From positions 1,984,001-2,048,000 of the forward strand of contig JANVFP010000001.1 of assembly GCA_027919835.1 (NCBI GenBank): a stretch of DNA of 64,000 nucleotides. Reading direction: 5' to 3'. Under the pieces are notes generated by a model that made no database searches, was not told the DNA's origin, and saw nothing but the letters and a program-made list of their open reading frames with translations. The translations under genes were made by a program, and so were the position numbers. Of the stretch, positions 57,715 to 64,000 are shown one piece after another (position 1 is the first letter of the stretch; the number at the start of each line of letters is the position of its first letter). Source of the stretch: Lentinula raphanica. Taxonomy: Eukaryota > Basidiomycota > Agaricomycetes > Agaricales > Omphalotaceae.

Positions 57715-59403
57715 ATGACACAAATGGCGGCCTACAGCAATTCAAGTCCTTTACCCAAACCACCAATGTCTACACCAGCTCAGGATACTGCGTCGAGAGA
57801 AGACTCTGACACACCAGTTGCGACATCCTCTGCAATCCAGCTAGCCCGCGATGCAGACCTGCTGATACGCACATATCTTCCTTCATCGGGTCCTATCCAG
57901 CAGCAGCCATATACAGGTCCGCCCATCCCTCTCCCACTGTGTATCCCTCAAACCAGCCTAAGCCCGAGTGACCATTCGACTTTTGCTCGGGGGTACAACG
58001 ATGCGTTGAACTCGATAGGCATCGCGCAAGAGGTGTTCCTGAATTTCCTCGACGGACTGAACATGGCGATCGTGGCTAGTCCACCACTGAGAGTCGTAGA
58101 GTTGACCGGAAGGGTAATCGCATTCATGTGAGTTGGCTCTCAATGCTCCTGTCATCGAGGGCGGCACTGACCCAAGAGAGAAAAGCCCATACCACTGGGC
58201 AATGATAGCAGGCGCGGTCATGAGCACCACAGCTGGAGTTGCCATCCACGTCCTCTCGAAGACACTGACTGACAGATTCCTTCGTGCTGCCAACCTCAAT
58301 CTATTCAAACCCCGTGGTTTATCTGTCCGTATCTGCACCACGGCAGCTATGCTTGCCCTCGTCAACGCCTCCGAATCGGGTGCGCGTTCGAAACTGAACA
58401 AGTTTGGACGAGGAGTCGGGTCTGTACTCCTGAGACTACCCCTCCCCGTCATTAACCCGATCGCGAGTTCTATCATTCACGCCATCTCCGACAAGCCTCC
58501 TTCTATCCGTCCTTCAGGCAGGGAAGGCGATCCAATCAACAATCCCGTGTTGCAACGCAGAGTCGCCATGACTCAGGAAATAGCGTTGCCTCTGAAAATG
58601 GACGATCTTCCTCCACCCGCTAAGCCGAAAGGAGTGATGGACAGGATGAATTCGTGGGGCGTAAAGTTCGACACTGCGACAGATAACTATTTCGAAAGTA
58701 ACACCGAGCGGAGAAGGAGAGCGTATGAAAGTATCAAGCAGGCTGGTATTGAACCGCCGTGGAGGTCGAGAAGAACCTTGAGCGTAGGATCACCTCTGTA
58801 CTCAACGCCTCATCTTAGCCTTTCGGCCAACGAGGCGAACAGACCTAATCCTTCCTCTCAACCTTCATCACCGTCCGGTTTCAAGAAGATGCTGAGTAGC
58901 GTGAACGACCTGAGGATGCAGACGGAAATTCGTTTGGAAAAGATGGAGCAGCAAAGGGTCGCGTCATTTCGTAGTCTGGGGATGCAGGCGATGCTCTGGC
59001 CGAAGACGAAGACACGAATGGAGCGTAAAGTGGCCGACGCCGATTTACTGGAGCACTGGAGCGCAGATAAAACTCTCTGGGTTGTCGTCATGGCTTCGGA
59101 AAGAGGTGAAGTAGAAACGGAGTTGTCTCTGGTGCTCTCTATTGATGAACTTCGCATCTTCTATGTTTAGATGAGGAGATCGCGGACATTGCCATCGCTG
59201 AAGATCCAGCTGACGAAGAACGAATTGACAACGATTCTTGGAGGGAGATAATGACAATTGAACGAGATGAGATGCAGTTGGAGAACATAGAGGAGTTCCA
59301 GCGAGAGCAAGAGCAGCATGATGCACCCGACGAGCATCAGGAAAAAACGCAGCCAGTGGTTGGCGGCGGCGAAATTCATGATGAAAATGCTGGAACAAGG
59401 TAG
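57715..59403 (+). CDS. Conserved uncharacterised fungal protein
   Basis: Three exons, 57715-58127, 58186-59105 and 59171-59403, about 520 residues. The N-terminus is Ser/Pro-rich; then a conserved-looking block VFLNFLDGLNMAIVASPPLR, VIAFIPYHWAMIAGAVMSTT (joined across intron 1), AIHVLSKTLTDRFLRAANLN and LFKPRGLSVRICTTAAMLAL, followed by SKLNKFGRGVGSVLLRLPLP and VMDRMNSWGVKFDTATDNYF. The last exon is acidic (EEIADIAIAEDPADEERIDN). The block around residues 110-230 looks like a family I have seen across fungi without assigned function. Without intron 2 the frame stops at 59168-59170; the intron GTGAAG..TTTAG leads into the acidic exon, and I prefer the spliced form. Confidence 0.65.
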
Positions 59404-60221
59404 ATTGTCGAAACTTCATTTGGTGAATAGATTCGGTTGTGATTCATTCAAGTGTTCTATGAGATATGTTAGAGAACATGTACATGATTGCCAGCGAAAA
59501 CTCGAAGCCATAAGAGATTTCTGTGCAGGACTCGGAGCAAAATTTGAGAAACATGCGGCTCACAGTCCAAAATAGGAAGGCAACGAGGCAGCGGCAACAC
59601 CCGAAAAATCCCACGCAAGCTGCCGGTATTGCCAAAATAGGCAAACTACTATTGGACCTCGATGTTCTTGTTCTCTACTCTTATTGTTCGCTGAGAGATC
59701 CACAGCCTCAAGTCATACTCGTTGGCCTACTCTCTCAACATCTCTCGAAGAGCTGTAGCTACTCTCACTGACTTTGGAAATACAGGAAAACTTCATGAAT
59801 AATGAAAGGCCAGAGCCAAGTTCTGCCAGAACGAAGCGGGCTCTTGAACAAATCAAAAAGATATCGGGTGAGGTACCGAGACTTGATGGAAAATGGCTAC
59901 CCGAAACCACCTCACGACCCTGAATCGAAGACTTGTATTTCCTCTTGCGAACTTCTTTTGACCACATTTGACGGACAATGCATTCAGACTAATGCTATAT
60001 AACCAGCTGAGCCACTTTCTTCAATGACCAAAGTCGACGCTCGAACTTTTGTGCTACCCGATCTCTTACCACTGCGACTACCTGTCTGGATTACTGCTGC
60101 TCATCGGTTCAACCCCGTGTTGAACAGCACACCGTCTCGTACACAGCTATAATCCAAATCTGCTTTTCCGTCATCGCATTAACCCACCTAGTGGAACTTC
60201 ACACCTTCACTTTGATTCAAG
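59404..60221. other. Intergenic region
   Basis: About 820 bp with scattered short open frames and no motifs. May include 3' sequence of the previous gene and the promoter of the next. Confidence 0.4.
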
Positions 60222-61618
60222 ATGTTTGCTCTCCCTGATTACGGTGATTACACTGTTCCCCCTCAGGTGAGTATCTTCGAATACGTGATGTCTTCTAGTA
60301 TCGCTTACTATGTTCGTATCCAATTATCTCCAGAGATGTGTACCTGCGGACCGAATCGACGCTCGCTGCATGCACAACTTTCAAAAGATGATGGCTGAGA
60401 GTTATATGGCGGGACGCCAATACTGGATAGATCACCCCGATGAAGGTCCCAATGAAGCTCAACAGGTAAGCGTTATCCCTCAGCATAATCGTCAACCAGC
60501 ACTGACAAATTTAAACACCCTGATTTCTCGATTCACTAGGAGGTTGAAAAATTTCTTGAATTCACCGGACTTCTCCCAAAACGGCTCGTACCCCAAGTAG
60601 AACCAGAACCATTATCAATGTTATTGAAAAAACACTCAGGGAGTTCTTCCTCTTCCTCCAGTATCTCTAGTGATGCAGAGCCACCTAGTCCCACGAAAAG
60701 TCGCCCACGCTGGAAAAGATATTTCACCATGTCTTCGACCTCAAGTTCCTCCGAGTCGGCCACCTCTGTCTCACCACCTTCGTCGCCGCGCTCAATTGCG
60801 ATATCTCTACCTCTTATCGGGAAAGTCCAGCGACCCTCTATCCCTCTCCCGAAACAATTACGCCGTTTATCTAGGAATATTGCTGTAAGTTCATATCTCC
60901 TATCTACTATCTTGGACCCAACGACTGATATTGTTCTTCTCTCCGACAGCGTCCGGTCCTCAAACGAACAGCGTCAGAACCTACCAATAAACGGTCCAAG
61001 GCTACGCCTCCGCCAAAGACCAGACGAATGACAATGGATGAATCCCAAGTCACTCTTGCCCAATCCCGCATTGGTGACGCCGATCGGGACATAACAGGGC
61101 GTCCTCTTTCCCTTCAATCTCCTCCTCCTCCTTTCACCCCTCGCATCCCTCGTTTTCCTTGTGATTATTTACCCCTGCCACCGATTACCCCGCCCAGTCC
61201 GACGGCTCAGCGTCGTAGATCTCGACCAGCGAGAATGTCCGATGACAAATCGAAACCCAAGCCCAAACCAGAATCGTTACCACCCACTGAACCCATCACG
61301 AAACCAGATATTATCGTTCCCCCTCCCCCTATCGAGAGCGTCGATTATCGAAATCCTCCCATCGGCGATCCAAATCGCCTTCGCAGATTCTCTGAGCCTC
61401 CTCCGGAATGGTATCATGAGGATACGCCGTTTACTGACTCTGAGTCAGAGCTAGAGGAAGAACAACCTACGAACAAGATCGTTCAAGTGCAAGACGAGTA
61501 TCAAGATGGGAGTATAACTTGGTTTCAGATCCTCCTCGCACCTTTCGCTCTGGTTATCTTCCTCGTCTATCTTCTTCTGTTCATCTTAGTCTTCATTATC
61601 GCGGCCATTCTCTGCTGA
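60222..61618 (+). CDS. Tail-anchored protein with a Pro/Ser-rich middle
   Basis: Four exons; introns near 60267-60332, 60465-60538 and 60883-60948, with matching phases. Protein about 395 residues. The N-terminal part MFALPDYGDYTVPPQRCVPA, HNFQKMMAESYMAGRQYWID is ordered. The middle is Ser-, Pro- and Arg-rich, with SSSSSSSISSDAEPPSPTKS and many PP stretches. The very C-terminus is one long hydrophobic span, FQILLAPFALVIFLVYLLLF..FIIAAILC, preceded by acidic SESELEEEQP, so the protein probably inserts by its tail with the bulk in the cytosol. No known domain. The start was chosen because exon 1 (15 codons) splices in phase. Confidence 0.65.
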
Positions 61619-62570
61619 GTCAACTTGACCCGTTCGACTGGCTGCTGCCGAAGATCTGCCTTTCCTCGGCTTCGGTACGATGATAGCAATGACCAATTGG
61701 GGTGAACATTCCTCCTCGAACTCGTACCTACGTCCTTCGTATCGCTCTTCATCCCCCTTCGTATCGTTTTACGATCCCCTACTCTCAAGCATTTCCTCTT
61801 CTTGACAAGCATTTCGCATTTCCGAAGCAGCACTTTGCCGCCTTACACTCCTTCATCCCTATGTATTCATCTCATGTATTCGCATTTCGAAGCACTCTGT
61901 AGCCTTACACTCGTTTGTAGTATGTCTTGATTTACCAATGTGAAATTTGACTCGAACTTGGGCCTTGGGCCTCATTTAGATACGATTCGCTTCGACCTTG
62001 CCCAATACGATCTGATACGATCCGGAAACAAAAATTCTATTCACGGAATGATCTAAACTGGAGACAGTTTGAAAAACGTTTCCGCGAAACCTGGCGGTGC
62101 GGAAGTCGAAAGAGCGACTGGGAAGAATACAGCTGAGAGGTGTTGAGAAGATCAAGGTCGAAAGACGCTCTCACTGGGGATGGAAAGGTTGGTACATACA
62201 AAGGGGGCGTGATAAGCGCGATACGAAAGAAAGATACAGCTGCGGAGGTTTAAACAAATCCCAAAAGTGAGAGTTTTGAGAAACTCAAGGTGAAAGTACG
62301 CTCTCAGGGATAAAAGAAGTTGGTACATACAGGTAGATGTTACATGCGAAAAAGATACAGCTGCTAAGTTCAGGTTTAATCGAAACACTTCGGCCTGGAA
62401 GCGGAGAGGACGTACCTGTTTTTTTGGATACACAAAGACAGAGAAGGGAAATGAAGGGAATACACTGTTCATCATAAGTTAGCCCACGGAAGGAGTTGAA
62501 AAATTGTCGAAGCTCACGTTTGAAGTTTGACAATGAAGCATTTGAAGTCTATAAGTAACGGGAGAAGTAC
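61619..62570. other. Intergenic region with a tandem duplication
   Basis: About 950 bp between convergent genes; contains the repeat 62120-62360. No gene supported. Confidence 0.4.
62120..62360. repeat. Imperfect tandem duplication of about 115 bp
   Basis: Two units share AGATACAGCTG at the start, a TTGAGAA..AAGGT block, ACGCTCTCA and GTTGGTACATACA in the same order (62126-62240 and 62234-62355). Confidence 0.65.
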
Positions 62571-64000
62571 TCAATGTTTATGCAGCTCCTCGAACACCAA
62601 AGTGTCATGAGACTTGTCAGATCCAGCTGGCGAAGGAAGAGGATCATTCATGAAGCGGTTCACTTTCTTGGCGAGTCCCCAAACCGCTCCAGCTCCGTAT
62701 CTATGTAGAGAAAGTGAACGGTCACGTCTGGCGAATACTGGAATGCACTATAGTACTCACACTTGTGTTGCCATCAAAAGTACCGTGAGGACGACCAAGA
62801 GTACGGACAGGGCGATATCGTCGGAGGAGTGGAATTGGACCAGGTGCTGAGCCCAGAAACCGAGAAGATACGCCGCAAAACCAAGTTTGAAGATACTAGA
62901 CAAAGCATTAGAACTCTGCGATGACAATGCATTCCAGCTCTGGGCGTTACTTACAACGATTGAATGGCTGCAAGATACAAGACGTCACGAGTCCACCTGG
63001 GTGAGTAATCGAGTCGATCTAGTGATAGAGATTAGAAACGGAATCCACACTAGATTGGAGAACATACACATCAATAACCCGACAAAGACACTTTGCTCCG
63101 TCGTAGCCTGGAACAGCCAGATCTCTCCTGCTCCCATCAACGCCGGATGTCTGGTGTAGGACAGCACACTGAGCAACAGGACGATGGCGAAGATTGTACA
63201 GAAATGATGCGTCATGAGAGGCCATCTCATCGAAATACGATATGTGAGCTCGAAGATGTACAATCCCGAAATGAGCAGGGCTGTGACTTTGAGCATACCG
63301 GACGCAGCGAACGTGTATCGGTTATTGAGCACAGGAGAAGAGACGAGCTGAAGAGCGAGAGCCGTGATTGTCACAAGAAGGTCCATGACATATGTTACAG
63401 AGTTTCGTTGATTGGTGATAGACATGGTGCGATAGGACATCGAGTAACGGTAGAAGAAGAACTCGATGACCTTCGCGAGGACGTATAGCAGGAGCATGTA
63501 GATCACGCAGGATACAGAGTACTGTGAAAGGAATTCATGAGTTCAATCTTGTTCGGAATAAGTATCGACTTACAAAGGCGACCGTGGTCATGTACACGAT
63601 TTCAGTCGCGATTTCCACTAATTCATCTTGGTTGTGATCAGGAACGTTCTTGATGTCGAGAGCATTATAGCTTGCGTTATACGCGACCAAAGTGGCGTTG
63701 AAGGGCATGTCCTCGGTGAGCTGGACATAATCCCTCGCAATGCACATGTCTCCTCCGGTGGGACCAATATGAGGACAGTGCACTTCGGGTCGATACTTCA
63801 CCATATCTAGTCAGTCGATGTCAGCGACAGAAAACGAACAGACTGAAAGACGAACTTTTATGGATATAACGACACCATCCGTTATCCATTCCTCCTTCCC
63901 AGGGGTTTCCAAACTCGATGTTCGTCATGAACTCCATACACGCATCGTTCGAGTCGTACACTTGATTCTCGCCGGTGCAATACTGCGTAGACATCTCGCA
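62571..64000 (-). CDS. Multi-pass membrane protein, 5' end outside window
   Basis: The gene enters from the right edge and ends at TGA 62571-62573 (FMNDPLPSPAGSDKSHDTLV..EELHKH). The lumenal or extracellular N-terminal part, Cys- and Asn-rich (CTGENQVYDSNDACMEFMTN; CPHIGPTGGDMCIARDYVQL; NATLVAYNASYNA), is followed by about seven hydrophobic spans including SCVIYMLLLYVLAKVIEFFF, MDLLVTITALALQLVSSPVL, FAIVLLLSVLSY and VLLVVLTVLLMATQV. RWPLMTHHFCTIFAIVLLLS contains a His-His pair in a span, as in TLC (TRAM/LAG1/CLN8) domains, but no other TLC mark is clear. Introns are consistent with one frame. Function unknown; the protein is incomplete in this window. Confidence 0.65.

Overview
The window is nuclear DNA of a filamentous basidiomycete, most likely an Agaricomycete. 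Nearly every gene has several short introns (about 50-65 bp, GT..AG). There is a spliceable tRNA-type Pol III gene, and the protein families are fungal: class Ia ribonucleotide reductase small subunit, Cox23, a GH5 endoglucanase, two NAD-dependent formate dehydrogenases, a GT61-like glycosyltransferase, a TRI5-type terpene synthase, a T5orf172/GIY-YIG protein, Spt5-like and integrase-core proteins. All reading was by eye. Splice sites were placed by GT/AG, reading frame and family match, so exon edges are predictions.

Layout. 0-5.1 kb: 3' part of a LecB-like lectin, a small secreted protein, tRNA-Val(AAC), RNR2 and COX23. 5.4-12.8 kb, all on the minus strand: GH5 endoglucanase, formate dehydrogenase FDH1, aldo-keto reductase and an isochorismatase-family hydrolase. 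12.77-14.58 kb: an AT-rich foldback-type element sitting against the 5' end of the isochorismatase gene. 15.3-21.4 kb: a cluster of small secreted proteins (A, C, B, D), including a tandem duplication (A/B) in which copy A carries a frameshift. 22.1-26.6 kb: second formate dehydrogenase FDH2 and a GT61-like glycosyltransferase. 27.51-29.21 kb: a 1.7-kb foldback element with a perfect 8-bp target duplication. 30.9-31.4 kb: GIY-YIG protein. 32.35-37.0 kb: an unprocessed NUP192 pseudogene (three in-frame stops, frameshifts, an internal deletion). 37.9-43.5 kb: an integrase-core gene cut in two by a 3.57-kb, almost perfectly palindromic element. 43.8-53 kb: an unknown gene, an Spt5-like protein and a HECT-like protein. 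54-64 kb: a secreted protein, a terpene synthase and three uncharacterised genes, the last running off the window.

Working together. RNR2, COX23 and tRNA-Val are housekeeping. GH5, the two FDHs, AKR, GT61, terpene synthase and the secreted proteins fit a plant-litter or wood-associated saprotroph (cellulose cleavage; formate oxidation to CO2 with NADH). The two FDH copies use the same active-site motifs but differ in one intron each way. The strongest unusual signal is the set of three transposase-less foldback elements of different sequence. The largest interrupts the integrase gene so cleanly that removing the element plus one 7-bp target copy returns the two halves to one reading frame. 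Another lies between the probable promoter/first exon and the body of the isochorismatase gene.
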